From JAEXNA01 sp037189585 (GTDB taxonomy: Bacteria > Vulcanimicrobiota > Xenobia > Xenobiales > JADMJV01), in NCBI GenBank assembly GCA_037189585.1, contig JBBCJA010000004.1, positions 147,583 to 211,582 of the forward strand: a stretch of DNA of 64,000 bases, written 5' to 3'. The position numbers and the translations under genes were made by a program. This document shows positions 9,381 to 18,405 of the stretch, piece by piece. Under the pieces are notes generated by a model. The model ran no database searches, had not been told where the DNA came from, and saw only the letters and a list, made by a program, of their open reading frames with translations. Position 1 is the stretch's first letter. Every line of letters starts with the position of its first letter.

Positions 9381-10577
9381 TTAGAGAACTTCGCTAAGCC
9401 GAGCTCTCCAAGTCCGAGGCCAGGGGGCATCGCTCGGTTCCAAGATCAGTTCGAACACCCCGTGGTCGAACGGTTGACCCTGGGCGGGCTGAACCGGTCG
9501 AAGTCTCTCTCTCAACCCCTGGGCCGCTAAGCTGACCGCGCGGTGGTGACAGTACGGATTGTTTCCCCGCCGTCCAAAGAAGACGTGGGCCGTCCATGAG
9601 CAGCCTCCCCGACACAGCGGCGCGTATTCGCAGCTCTGGCAGAAGCCCCAAAGGTGCGCGGTATCTCCGGCGGCGTTGAAGTTGAGCTCCGGGGCTGTGG
9701 TGACGATCTCGGCGAGCGTATTCCGCCGAATGTTTCCCCCTCGATAGGTAGCCGTGGGCAAGGAGGGGCAGCCCTTGATGGTTCCATCCGCTTCAATCCC
9801 GAGAGTGTTGAGGCCCGCATGGCAGCTGGTCCAAACACGGCGCTCACCGTTCAAGCCTCTCAAGGTCTCATCGTAGGGGCCAAAGTAACCCAGATTGTTT
9901 CCTGGATAGATATCCACCCCATCGGAGTCCGCACGCTCTTTGAGTCGCGCCAACATCGGAAAGAGCTCCAAGAGCTCGCAAGGCTGGAGGAGGATCTCGG
10001 CCCGGTCGGCGGCGTTCCCCATCGGGACCGTCAGTTGAAGCTGCCAAACTTTCATCCCCGCTTGCTTCTGAAGCTCATACGCCTGGGGAAGCTCCGCCGC
10101 GTTCAGACGGTTGATCTGGGTGTTGCAGGTGACGACAATTCCGACCTCGTGAACCGCTCGCATAGCAGTCAAAGCCGCTCGCCACGAGCCTTCTCGTCCG
10201 CGCAGCTTGTCGTGCGTCTCCTCTGTTCCATCGACCGAGACCGAGACCTGTTGCAGCCCTGCCTTAGCCATCTTCTCGGCCAATCGCGGGCCGATCCCAA
10301 AGCCGCCGGTGGTCATCCCGCAGTCCATTCCGCTCCGCCGAATGGCGGTCACGATCTCCAGCCAGTCTCGACGCAAGAAGGCCTCTCCGCCAATCAGGGT
10401 GATCTCGTCGATACCAGCTTCGGCCAACTGGCGGACCAGGTCTAGAGCCTCCGCCGTCGTCAACTCTTTCTCGCGCGCCTTGCCAGCTCGGGAGCCGCAG
10501 TGGACACAGGCGAGATTGCAGGCCAGCGTGATCTCCCAGACCGCGTAGGAGCGGCGAATGGTCTGTTCGGCTATCAA
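9381..10577 (-). CDS. Radical SAM/SPASM-domain enzyme, possible peptide maturase
   Basis: The 398-residue protein starts at a TTG that overlaps the upstream stop by 4 nt (TTGA). The radical SAM cluster motif is CNLACVHC (Cys20, 24, 27), with GGEA at 63-66. The C-terminal SPASM domain has all seven expected cysteines: 252, 270, 313, 316, 322, 326 and 343, in the C-x17-C ... CxxCx5Cx3C ... C pattern, enough for two auxiliary 4Fe-4S clusters. Such enzymes usually modify ribosomal peptides or proteins or activate sulfatases/dehydrogenases. Tight coupling to the Pro/Arg-rich gene upstream makes that product the first candidate substrate. The exact reaction is unknown. Confidence 0.9.
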   Translation of the reverse strand: MIAEQTIRRSYAVWEITLACNLACVHCGSRAGKAREKELTTAEALDLVRQLAEAGIDEITLIGGEAFLRRDWLEIVTAIRRSGMDCGMTTGGFGIGPRLAEKMAKAGLQQVSVSVDGTEETHDKLRGREGSWRAALTAMRAVHEVGIVVTCNTQINRLNAAELPQAYELQKQAGMKVWQLQLTVPMGNAADRAEILLQPCELLELFPMLARLKERADSDGVDIYPGNNLGYFGPYDETLRGLNGERRVWTSCHAGLNTLGIEADGTIKGCPSLPTATYRGGNIRRNTLAEIVTTAPELNFNAAGDTAHLWGFCQSCEYAPLCRGGCSWTAHVFFGRRGNNPYCHHRAVSLAAQGLRERLRPVQPAQGQPFDHGVFELILEPSDAPWPRTWRARLSEVL

Positions 10578-11104
10578 TAGCCTGGGAGTACAGTCTTTCT
10601 CTCAGGACGCTCGGAACGGTCCCTTGGTCTTGGTGCAGGACGATCGCGCTCACCGTCACGGTCGCGAGGGGGCATTCCATAAAGCGCGACGGGAGCGTCT
10701 TCCCTCAACCTTGGCTCAGCAGGCTCGGGGGCTACAAACTTCGGCTCACGAACCTTGGGTCGTTTGACCGGCGGTTTCCGCTCTTTCGGGCTCGGCTCCG
10801 CGGCCACGGCTGGGGAAGCTTCCGGACTCGCCATGGCGGGGCTGGTGGGAGAGGCCTCGGGGGAGACCCGGCCCACCACCGCCGCGGTGGGACTGGGCGA
10901 AAGTAGGGCCGCCGGAGTCACACTGGGTTGTGACGAAGTTCCGCCGGCACATCCGGCCAAGGCGAGAGCTGTCGAGAACCCAAAAGCGAGAAAATTCCGT
11001 GCTCTAAAACTCCAAGCCGACCTGTCACGGTCGAGCTTTGAGATAACCGGAGCGATGATGGCATGCTCACGCTTCATCCGACGGGGAAACAGACGGTCAT
11101 TCAT
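10574..11104 (-). CDS. Pro/Arg-rich putative lipoprotein, candidate radical SAM substrate
   Basis: I do not recognise a family. The 176-residue product has an N-terminal basic region, a hydrophobic stretch (about 37-52) ending in a lipobox-like LAGC, a low-complexity Ser/Pro/Ala segment (repeated SPEASP-type units), then a charged tail of Arg, Asp, Glu and Pro that ends in VLPGY. The leader before the hydrophobic stretch is unusually long (about 37 residues; 28 if the second ATG at 11077 is used), so lipidation is uncertain. The gene is translationally coupled (4-nt overlap) to the radical SAM enzyme, suggesting the two work together, perhaps as substrate and maturase. Confidence 0.6.
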   Translation of the reverse strand: MNDRLFPRRMKREHAIIAPVISKLDRDRSAWSFRARNFLAFGFSTALALAGCAGGTSSQPSVTPAALLSPSPTAAVVGRVSPEASPTSPAMASPEASPAVAAEPSPKERKPPVKRPKVREPKFVAPEPAEPRLREDAPVALYGMPPRDRDGERDRPAPRPRDRSERPERKTVLPGY

Positions 11105-11218
11105 TCCTAACTGAATTTCCCCGCCGATTCCCTATTTCCTATAACGCGTTTGATGGCAAATCTGCCACGAAATGAGCTCCCACCATGCCGGACCAAGACG
11201 GAGCGGCAGGCGGGAAGT

Positions 11219-12475
11219 CTAGACGATACGGCGCCGGTTCGGGTTACGCCGGCCTTTGCTCTGCAGCTGGAAGGTGTGAACCACTTTCCCCTTGCGAACC
11301 CGGGTGTTGGCCTTGACCTTGATGCCGGCCCCGATCGGACTGCCCGTGGTTCCACGCAGCAAGACCGCGTCCGAGCCACGCTCGCGGCGACCGACGCGAC
11401 CCATCAACTGCTCGATCTCGGCCTCACCGAAGTGGTCGGCGTCGGTGACCAGCACCATGTCGGCCATGGGCACGTCCAGACCCGAGCCCACCAGATTGGT
11501 GGCCACCAGGATGGCCGGTTTGTTCTCCCGGAACTGCTTCATCATGCTAACACGGTCCTCGGTGGTCTTGGACTTTCCGCGCATGCGCTTGCGATGCTCG
11601 TTGGAGTCGGCCATATCTCCGTGCAGAATGGAAACCGGCACTCCAAAGCGGTCGCGAACATACTGGCCGATAACCGGCACTCGGGCGCGCGTCTTGGAGA
11701 TGATGAAGATTCGGCTGCCGTCGTCGAGATGGCGGCGCAGAATCTCCATCCCCATGTCGATCTGGGTGAAGATATTCTCGTTCCACTTAGCCTTGAGCTC
11801 GTGTAAGACGGTGGGAGGAGAGTCGAAAGGCATCTCCTTCATCTCGAACATCAAGTCGAAAACCTTCTCGGCCTTGAGGAACCGCTCCACCGCGCCGGGG
11901 GTAGCGGTGGTGTAGAGCACGGGGGTTTTCAGGCCGCGCAGATGCTGGAGATCTTCTTCCTCGTCGAAAGCGTTGACGTCGTCCACCACGATGAGCGCCG
12001 CCGCCTCCAGCAGCCCGCGATACTTGCGGTGCTGCAGCAGCATGGCGCTGGCTACCACGAAACGGACCTTGCCCTCTTTGACCTGATCGATGATCTCCTG
12101 GCGTTGGCGAGGCGGGATTCCGCCGTGCATCTGGGCCACCTCGAGCCCTGTATCGGCCACTCTCTCTTCGAAATAGAGAGCTTGCTGGCGAGCCAGGTCG
12201 CGAGTCGGGATGAGGATCACGACAGCGCTATCTTTCTCCAGCGCCTGGTGAATGCTGACCCGCAGAAAAACTTCGGTTTTACCGGCCCCGGTGGGAGCCT
12301 TCAGGAGCAAACGATCGGTGCGGGCCGCGTTGTCGATCTTGCCGTTGAGCCATTCGATGGCTTTAGCTTGGTCGTCGGTGAGCTCGAACTGCTCGCCCTT
12401 GACCACGAGTTCGTTGCGCTCGGCAACTTCTTGGCTGTTCTTTTCGATCTGCTTCCAGATCTTCTTATTATCCAT
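11219..12475 (-). CDS. Superfamily 2 helicase, DEAD/DEAH-like
   Basis: The 418-residue protein contains the SF2 motifs in order: LTDDQAKAI (32-40), motif I APTGAGKTE (60-68), Ia PTRDLA (90-95), motif II VVDDVNAF (163-170), motif III TTATP (189-193), then the second RecA lobe with motif V ATNLVGSGLDVP and motif VI GRVGRRERG. Motif II reads DDVN instead of DExH/D, which is unusual. The best general likeness is to the helicase core of RecG/PriA/ComFA-type proteins, without extra domains. The tail is strongly basic (KGRRNPNRRRIV), suitable for nucleic acid binding. It is a single gene; its biological role is not evident. Confidence 0.8.
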   Translation of the reverse strand: MDNKKIWKQIEKNSQEVAERNELVVKGEQFELTDDQAKAIEWLNGKIDNAARTDRLLLKAPTGAGKTEVFLRVSIHQALEKDSAVVILIPTRDLARQQALYFEERVADTGLEVAQMHGGIPPRQRQEIIDQVKEGKVRFVVASAMLLQHRKYRGLLEAAALIVVDDVNAFDEEEDLQHLRGLKTPVLYTTATPGAVERFLKAEKVFDLMFEMKEMPFDSPPTVLHELKAKWNENIFTQIDMGMEILRRHLDDGSRIFIISKTRARVPVIGQYVRDRFGVPVSILHGDMADSNEHRKRMRGKSKTTEDRVSMMKQFRENKPAILVATNLVGSGLDVPMADMVLVTDADHFGEAEIEQLMGRVGRRERGSDAVLLRGTTGSPIGAGIKVKANTRVRKGKVVHTFQLQSKGRRNPNRRRIV

Positions 12476-12559
12476 AGTCGGTGCGCACTATATCACCGGG
12501 GCGCCGGGAGTGTCAAAAGAGCGAGGTCCGCCGGGGCACGACGCGGAAAGCCGACCTCG

Positions 12560-14731
12560 ATGCACACCCGACTTCTCATCATTGTCGTTGGCTTGCTCTG
12601 GTCTTTGCTAATCTGTGCCTGCTCCCCCGAGAGAGAAAGCCAGACCATCAAAGTCGTCTCCAGCCTGCCTTTGACCGGTAGCTCTCGACTGCAGACCGAG
12701 ATGATGGAGCGGGCCATTCGGTTGGCCTTCGAGGAGTCCAACTATCAAGCCGGCCCCTACACTTTAGAATACCAGTCGTGGGACGACGCCACCGCTCAGG
12801 CCGGCACCTGGGACCCCGCCAAGGAAAAGGAAAACGCCAGTCGCGCCGCCTCCGACCCGGACGTGATGGTGTATCTGGGAACCTACAACAGCGGAGCGGC
12901 CAAGATCTCCATCCCCATCCTGGGGCAGGCGGGGCTGGTGATGATCAGTCCCGGAGCGACCTACACAGGGCTGACCAAAGAGGGAAGCGGAGAGCCGGGG
13001 GAGCCCGAGCTGTACTACCCTACCGGCGTGCGAAACTTCTGTCGCGTTGTTCCAGCCGACGACCTGCAAGGGGCGGCCGGCGCCGCCTGGGCCAAAGCGC
13101 TCAACCTGAACAAGGTCTACATTCTCGACGACAAAGAACTGTACGGCAAGGGGATTGCCAACGTCTTCGAATCGGAATGCCACCGACTGGGGCTCTCGGT
13201 GGTGGCCCGCGAGGGGATCGACGGTAAGGCTCCCGACTTCCGGGCGGTGATGACCAAAGTCAAAGCTTCCGGGGCGGACCTGGTCTACTTTGGAGGAACC
13301 ATCTCCAACGGCGCCCCCAAGCTGGTCAAAGACCTGCGGGACAGCGGCTCCCAAGCTCTCTTCATGGGGCCGGATAGCTTAAAGGACACGGCCTTTCTAC
13401 GAGCGGTGGGAAGCGCCGGCGAAGGGGTACTCTGCACTCTTGGCTCTGTTCCATCCGAACAGATGAACGACTTGGGGAAGAGTTGGTATCAAGCCTATCA
13501 GAAGCGATACGGTACGGAACCCGAAGCGTTCGCCATCTACGGATACGAAGCCGCCAAGGTCGCGATCGCGGGTATCGCCAAAGCCGGAGTCAAGGACCGG
13601 GTGGCCATCCGCAACGCCGTGATGTCGACGCGAGACCACACGGGGGTCCTGGGAACCTGGAGCTTCGACGCCAACGGGGATACGACATTGTCCTCAATGT
13701 CCGGGTTCGAAGTTAGAAACGGTGAGTTTATTTTCGCTCAGAAACTCGAAGTCCAACCCGGACAAGTTCAGCTTTCCCACCACACGACCCCTGATCAGGA
13801 CAGCCCGGAGACGCCATCGCTGCTTCTTCAACAGCTTTTGACCGGACTTTCCAACGGCGCCCTGATCGCCATCATCGCGTTGGGCTACACCCTGGTCTAC
13901 GGCATCGTGGAGATGGTTAACTTCGCTCACGGCGAGGTCTTTATGGTGGGCTCTTTCCTATCGCTTTCCCTGGTGGGAGCGTTCGGGCTCTCGGCGGACC
14001 TTCCGCCACTTGTCCTGTTCCTGGCTGTCACCGTCGTGCTTGTCTTGACCATGGCCGCCTGCGGATTTCTCAACGCGGGGATCGATCGGCTGGCTCTACG
14101 CCCGTTGAGGCGGAGTGCCAAACAAGTCTCGATGATCACCGCCATGGGCTGCTCCTTCATTTTGTTGAACCTTGCCGGGTATTGGAAAGGTTGGGGACCG
14201 CTGAACTTTCCCACCTTGTTACCCAAAACCAACTTGCTCGGCTCCGACTCCTGGCTCGTCCTCACTCCATCTCAGGCCGCCTTGCCGCTGGTGGCGGCGC
14301 CTCTTTTGTTGGGCTTGTACCTGTTCGTCTACCGAACAAAGCTGGGTAAAGCGATGCGGGCGGTGGCCCAGAACCCCGCCGCGGCGGCTCTTATGGGAAT
14401 CGACGCCGACAGCACCATCAGCCTGGCCTTCTTTTTAGGGGGGAGCCTGGCCGGCGCGGCCGGACTCTTGTACGGCCTCTACAACGCCGAGGTGTTTTTC
14501 CTAGTGGGCTTTCGCCAGGGACTCAACGCCTTCACCGCGGCGGTCCTCGGAGGGATCGGGCATCTGCAGGGCGCCGTCGTCGGAGGTCTACTGATCGGAA
14601 TCGTGGAGGCGCTGACCGCTTACTACCTGGGCCAAGCACTCGCTCCGGCCGTCGTTTTCGCCGTCTTGATCCTGGTCATCTGCCTCCGACCGGCCGGACT
14701 CTTCGGTCGAACCGGCGCGGAGAAGGTGTAA
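12560..14731 (+). CDS. Fused branched-chain-amino-acid-type binding protein and permease (LivJ-LivH)
   Basis: The ATG at 12560 starts a 723-residue product; the frame is open further upstream only across the divergent helicase gene. Residues 1-21 form a lipoprotein signal ending at Cys21. Residues about 28-400 are a type I periplasmic binding domain of the LivJ kind. From about 419 to the end is a complete LivH permease (LTGLSNGALIAI..., then GYTLVYGIVEMVNFAHGE, the family hallmark). No stop or start lies between the two parts. Binding protein and channel in one chain is unusual for this transporter class, and no livM, livG or livF gene follows. A lost stop codon by sequencing error is the alternative. 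Confidence 0.85.
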   Translation: MHTRLLIIVVGLLWSLLICACSPERESQTIKVVSSLPLTGSSRLQTEMMERAIRLAFEESNYQAGPYTLEYQSWDDATAQAGTWDPAKEKENASRAASDPDVMVYLGTYNSGAAKISIPILGQAGLVMISPGATYTGLTKEGSGEPGEPELYYPTGVRNFCRVVPADDLQGAAGAAWAKALNLNKVYILDDKELYGKGIANVFESECHRLGLSVVAREGIDGKAPDFRAVMTKVKASGADLVYFGGTISNGAPKLVKDLRDSGSQALFMGPDSLKDTAFLRAVGSAGEGVLCTLGSVPSEQMNDLGKSWYQAYQKRYGTEPEAFAIYGYEAAKVAIAGIAKAGVKDRVAIRNAVMSTRDHTGVLGTWSFDANGDTTLSSMSGFEVRNGEFIFAQKLEVQPGQVQLSHHTTPDQDSPETPSLLLQQLLTGLSNGALIAIIALGYTLVYGIVEMVNFAHGEVFMVGSFLSLSLVGAFGLSADLPPLVLFLAVTVVLVLTMAACGFLNAGIDRLALRPLRRSAKQVSMITAMGCSFILLNLAGYWKGWGPLNFPTLLPKTNLLGSDSWLVLTPSQAALPLVAAPLLLGLYLFVYRTKLGKAMRAVAQNPAAAALMGIDADSTISLAFFLGGSLAGAAGLLYGLYNAEVFFLVGFRQGLNAFTAAVLGGIGHLQGAVVGGLLIGIVEALTAYYLGQALAPAVVFAVLILVICLRPAGLFGRTGAEKV

Positions 14732-14813
14732 CCAACTGTTTTGCTCTGGTGGCGCCACAAGATTAGGTATGCTAAAGTTCTAAATTAGAGTTTAGGGCTC
14801 CAAGGGGCGTGGA

Positions 14814-16910
14814 ATGCAACTGGGACAGCGAGGGCGACGGGGATTTAGTCTGATCGAGTTGATGATGGTGATCGTCCTGGGCACCATCGCTCTCGCTCTT
14901 GGCTTCTCGGGACTGAACAAGGCTAGAACTTCCGGAAGCTCGCGAGGGCTAGCCACCGCGGTGGCCAGCGAGCTTCGACTCGCTCGTGAGAAGGCCATCG
15001 TCAAAGGAAGTCCCGTCGCCGTCGTACTGCCGCGCGGGGTTGGCCAGTCCCTATTCTTTCTCGAAGGGGACACCGACCCCGTCGTCACCAGGTCGGTCAA
15101 TTACTCCGGAGACTACTCCCGAGGAACCATGGCCGTGGTCAGCTACCCCGGACCTTCCTTTACCAAGAACGCTCAGATGCTCGGAGCGAAATCCGACCTC
15201 TGGCGAGACCGCTTGAACGACTGGCTTCCCGAAGCTTACCGCAGCGATTTTGTCCTGATGTTCACCCCCAACGGAAGCGTCGTGAGCAACGACCTTCCCG
15301 CCGCTGACGGCTCCTATCGCCTGGTCGTGGCGACGGGGATGACCGTGAGCGCCACAGGAGCTCCTGGGGGCAGCGACTATGTCAGCGGCAATGAAGATAT
15401 TTACTTCCAGCTTCAAGCCGCGGTCGAACCTTTCACTCTAGCCATCTCTCAAAGCGGGGGAGTGGAGTCGCACGGTGGAGTCCTAGGGCAGTCTGGAAGC
15501 ATTTCTACCTCCCTCGGAGGGGCCGCGAACGCGGCCGCTCCTCCACCCGTCCAGCTAACTTACACTCCACAAGTCCCCACCATCTTCCACTCCAAGGTCA
15601 CCCCTCCGGCGGAAGAGGTCGATGGCCAAATGGTTCACATTCTGGACAAGGGCGAATACCTAACCCTAGAGGTCTTCGCCCATTCCAACGACGGGAAACC
15701 ACTCTACACGGCCTGGCAAGATCAACCCGTAACCAAGTCCGGCGACGCCAGTTTCCGGGGCCGCTTCTCGGTGCCAAACGGCGCGCCCGAGCGGATGGAG
15801 TTCTATCCGGAATTTGACGTTAACGGCAACGGCACCATCGAGCTCGAGGAACGAAACGTCTGGCGTTCCACCTGGACCTGGACGCCTCCCTCCAAGGCGG
15901 AGCCGGGAGACCGCTATCGGCTCGATGTCGATGTCAAGGACGCGACTCTGAGCCTCCTCGCCGAACGGCCTGAATTTAAACCCGTCGATGTCACCCCTCC
16001 AGGTGAGATCATTTTTGAACGCCATTTCGAAGGCAAGTGGCATCTCTTCACCATGTGGGCCGACGGTAGTCGCTTGACTCGCATCACCAACGGCGCCCAT
16101 GACTACCGCTACGCTTCCGCCACCGCCGACGGCAAAACCATCGCCTACGAGCTCAATGGACACGAAGTCTACGTGATGAACCCCGACGGCACCAATCAAA
16201 CAAAGGTCGCCGACGGACGCTGCCCTACCATCAGTCCTTTGGGGAACTGTATCGCGTATCTGGACAACGCCTCCAGTCAAGTCTATGTCAAGCGTCTGGG
16301 GGACGGAGCCGGAGCCGTCTCACCCCCCCTGGCCACGACGGTGACGACCCTAAAAGATCAACCTGTCGTCCCGGGAGATCCGCCCATCGGCAACCGAATG
16401 GCCTTTAGCCCCGATGGACGGTGGCTCTACTACACCGCCGGAGATAGCGGCGGCAATCGAATCAAAGCGGTCCGCCTCAACATGGCTGGACCGTCCGTGA
16501 CCTTCTCCGGTTCTCAGGAGGGCTATCCCGCTCCCAACTGCGATTCCATCCCCTACGTGAGCGGGCTCTGTGCCGGAGAAAAAGGAGAGGTCTTCTATCA
16601 CGCCGATGCCAACGACCCGTTCGTCGGAATGTACGAATTGAACGCGGCGGGCATCATGCAGGAGCCCGACATGGGAGCTCCCCCAGCCCATGACAATCAC
16701 AATGTCCGCTATTCGCCCGGTGTCAACGAAATGTACCCGGCGATAAGTCCCAATCAAGACCTCTTGCTCTTCTGTCGCAAAGTCGGCTCTGACTTTCAGA
16801 TCTGCCGGGTTCCTAAGGCCAACTGGCGCGACTACGGTCAGGCCGTCGTCATTCGTGCCGACGGTCAGAATATTCGACCTGCTTGGATTCGCCAGTCCTC
16901 AACCTTCTGA
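14814..16910 (+). CDS. GspH/FimT-like pseudopilin fused to a TolB-like beta-propeller
   Basis: The 698-residue protein begins with a prepilin leader cut between Gly10 and Phe11, Glu15 at the +5 position, and a hydrophobic helix (FSLIELMMVI...). About residues 20-200 look like a FimT/GspH pseudopilin. A middle part has an EF-hand-like loop (DVNGNGTIELEE, about 335-346). From about 400 the chain shows repeats of the TolB/PD40 type (IIFERHF..W.LFTMWADGS, YRYASATADGKTIAY, EVYVMNPDGTN, MAFSPDGRWLYYTAGD), i.e. a propeller. Pseudopilins are usually 150-200 residues, so this is a large fusion. It heads a four-gene minor-pilin operon. Confidence 0.85.
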   Translation: MQLGQRGRRGFSLIELMMVIVLGTIALALGFSGLNKARTSGSSRGLATAVASELRLAREKAIVKGSPVAVVLPRGVGQSLFFLEGDTDPVVTRSVNYSGDYSRGTMAVVSYPGPSFTKNAQMLGAKSDLWRDRLNDWLPEAYRSDFVLMFTPNGSVVSNDLPAADGSYRLVVATGMTVSATGAPGGSDYVSGNEDIYFQLQAAVEPFTLAISQSGGVESHGGVLGQSGSISTSLGGAANAAAPPPVQLTYTPQVPTIFHSKVTPPAEEVDGQMVHILDKGEYLTLEVFAHSNDGKPLYTAWQDQPVTKSGDASFRGRFSVPNGAPERMEFYPEFDVNGNGTIELEERNVWRSTWTWTPPSKAEPGDRYRLDVDVKDATLSLLAERPEFKPVDVTPPGEIIFERHFEGKWHLFTMWADGSRLTRITNGAHDYRYASATADGKTIAYELNGHEVYVMNPDGTNQTKVADGRCPTISPLGNCIAYLDNASSQVYVKRLGDGAGAVSPPLATTVTTLKDQPVVPGDPPIGNRMAFSPDGRWLYYTAGDSGGNRIKAVRLNMAGPSVTFSGSQEGYPAPNCDSIPYVSGLCAGEKGEVFYHADANDPFVGMYELNAAGIMQEPDMGAPPAHDNHNVRYSPGVNEMYPAISPNQDLLLFCRKVGSDFQICRVPKANWRDYGQAVVIRADGQNIRPAWIRQSSTF

Positions 16911-17806
16911 TGCGGCCAAGCGGCGTTGCCAAAGCCTTTTCTCTGGCGGAAACAATCCTCGCCTGCTTCGTGCTGATTACCGCCACTCTGGTCAGCGCCT
17001 CCCTCTACGACGTGGCGCTGAACCATTCCGCTCGCATCGACAAGCGATATCGAGGCGCTCAAGCCGCCGAGCGCCGGTTGGAGGAGATTCGAAGCTGGTC
17101 TGTTTCCCAACACGGAACCAACGGGTCGCTGACCTTCGATCAAGGGTGGGAGGCTTTTCATGGAGTCACCATCGACGATCCCGAGGAGACGAGCTACTCC
17201 GTCACCAGCACTATCGAGCCGTTCAACCTCTATTCGCCGTCCAGCGAATTCGAGCTGGCCAATTTCGCCGCTATGGAAGACGAGAACGTCCCCGAGGGAG
17301 TCACGGAGAGGCGTGTCCTACCGGCTTCCGCCTATCGAGTGATCGTGCTGGCGACCTGGGGCCCCTCAGCGGCCGAGCAAGTGACCACCACGACCGTGCT
17401 GACCGATCCTTGTCGGCGGCTGGGATGGGACCCCGCCAACGCCGAAGACGCGATCCAACTGACCTACTCCACGGGTTCCGCGCCTCCAGGCTCGCTGACC
17501 CCCGAAGCTAGCTTCACGGTCGACGCCGACGTGAAAGACATTCATGGTCAGCTGGTGAAGAATCCCGTGGTACAGTGGTACCTCGACAACGACCGGACGG
17601 GCAGCGGCACCATCGAGACGACTCCGAATCTGCCGACCCGAGCGACCTTCATCAATCAAGTCACCATCGAGAGGGATCCGACAACATCGTCAGACGACCT
17701 GGTGATCAGTGTACCAGGAGAGGTCCGCCTGGTGGCCCGAGTCAAAATGGGTGGCCTCGAGGTCGTGAAAGCCACCCCGCCCATTCAGCTTTTGGGAACG
17801 CCATGA
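16910..17806 (+). CDS. PilV/GspI-like minor pilin with large C-terminal domain
   Basis: The start ATG shares one base with the previous stop (TGATG), giving 298 residues. The leader AKAFSLAETILACFVLI fits class III prepilin processing between Ala9 and Phe10 with Glu14 at +5. The Cys-Phe-Val-Leu helix and the following RRLEEIRSW segment are typical of PilV/GspI proteins. The remainder contains an immunoglobulin-like part (about 185-290: LTPEASFTVDADVKDIHG, VQWYLDND). It should sit in the tip complex of a type II secretion or type IV pilus machine with its operon neighbours. Confidence 0.8.
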   Translation: MRPSGVAKAFSLAETILACFVLITATLVSASLYDVALNHSARIDKRYRGAQAAERRLEEIRSWSVSQHGTNGSLTFDQGWEAFHGVTIDDPEETSYSVTSTIEPFNLYSPSSEFELANFAAMEDENVPEGVTERRVLPASAYRVIVLATWGPSAAEQVTTTTVLTDPCRRLGWDPANAEDAIQLTYSTGSAPPGSLTPEASFTVDADVKDIHGQLVKNPVVQWYLDNDRTGSGTIETTPNLPTRATFINQVTIERDPTTSSDDLVISVPGEVRLVARVKMGGLEVVKATPPIQLLGTP

Positions 17807-18405
17807 GAACAGCAAGCCGGGGATTGACGATCGCCGAATCGCTCGTGGCCATGGGCCTGGTCGCCGTTGTCATGGGTGCGCTCGCGCTGCTGTTCCAGCG
17901 CTCCTTTGGCGTCCTACGCCAGCTGGACGATAAAGAAAGAGTGCGACAAGTCTCGCGGATGGGCCTGGACCGGATCCTTAGTGAGGTACGAGAAGCGACC
18001 CGAATCGTCTCGGCCGGGACAGACATCGTGCAATTCGAGAAGATCGACCCCAGCGCATCAGCCGTCCCACCGATTCCAGCTCCCCCGCCTCCCCCGGCCG
18101 CTCCCGAGCCTGCGGACGACTACACGCCTCCCTCCTATCTTCCTGAGGAAGCCTATCCAGACTCGTCGCGGCTGATTGTCACTTACCGCATTCAAGGCGA
18201 GGTCTTGGTGCGGCAAGTGCAAAGAAAAACGGGAGGAGCGTCGCAAAGCCAGGCCGTGGTCGAGGGAGTGAACTCTTTTGTGGCCACCGTCGACGACGCG
18301 ACGCCCAATAAAGTGACGGTCGCGGTTTCGGCCAAGGAGAAAACCCGAGTCACAAGTCTCAAAGGGAGTGTCCTGTGTCCCTGCATCGTGGTGGACCCCT
18401 CATGA
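17803..18405 (+). CDS. PilW/GspJ-like minor pilin
   Basis: The ATG overlaps the previous stop by 4 nt and gives 200 residues. The leader ends at Gly7 and the mature part begins LTIAESLVAMG with Glu12 at +5. The segment MGLDRILSEVREATRI is the conserved helix of PilW/GspJ proteins. A proline-rich stretch (about 86-100) sits in the middle. By position (third of four) and sequence it should be the J-type component of the tip complex. Confidence 0.8.
   Translation: MRTASRGLTIAESLVAMGLVAVVMGALALLFQRSFGVLRQLDDKERVRQVSRMGLDRILSEVREATRIVSAGTDIVQFEKIDPSASAVPPIPAPPPPPAAPEPADDYTPPSYLPEEAYPDSSRLIVTYRIQGEVLVRQVQRKTGGASQSQAVVEGVNSFVATVDDATPNKVTVAVSAKEKTRVTSLKGSVLCPCIVVDPS

Noticed and set aside
11942..12559. 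N-terminal extension of the LivJ-LivH frame
   Set aside because: It lies antisense to helicase codons; the ATG at 12560 gives a proper lipoprotein signal.
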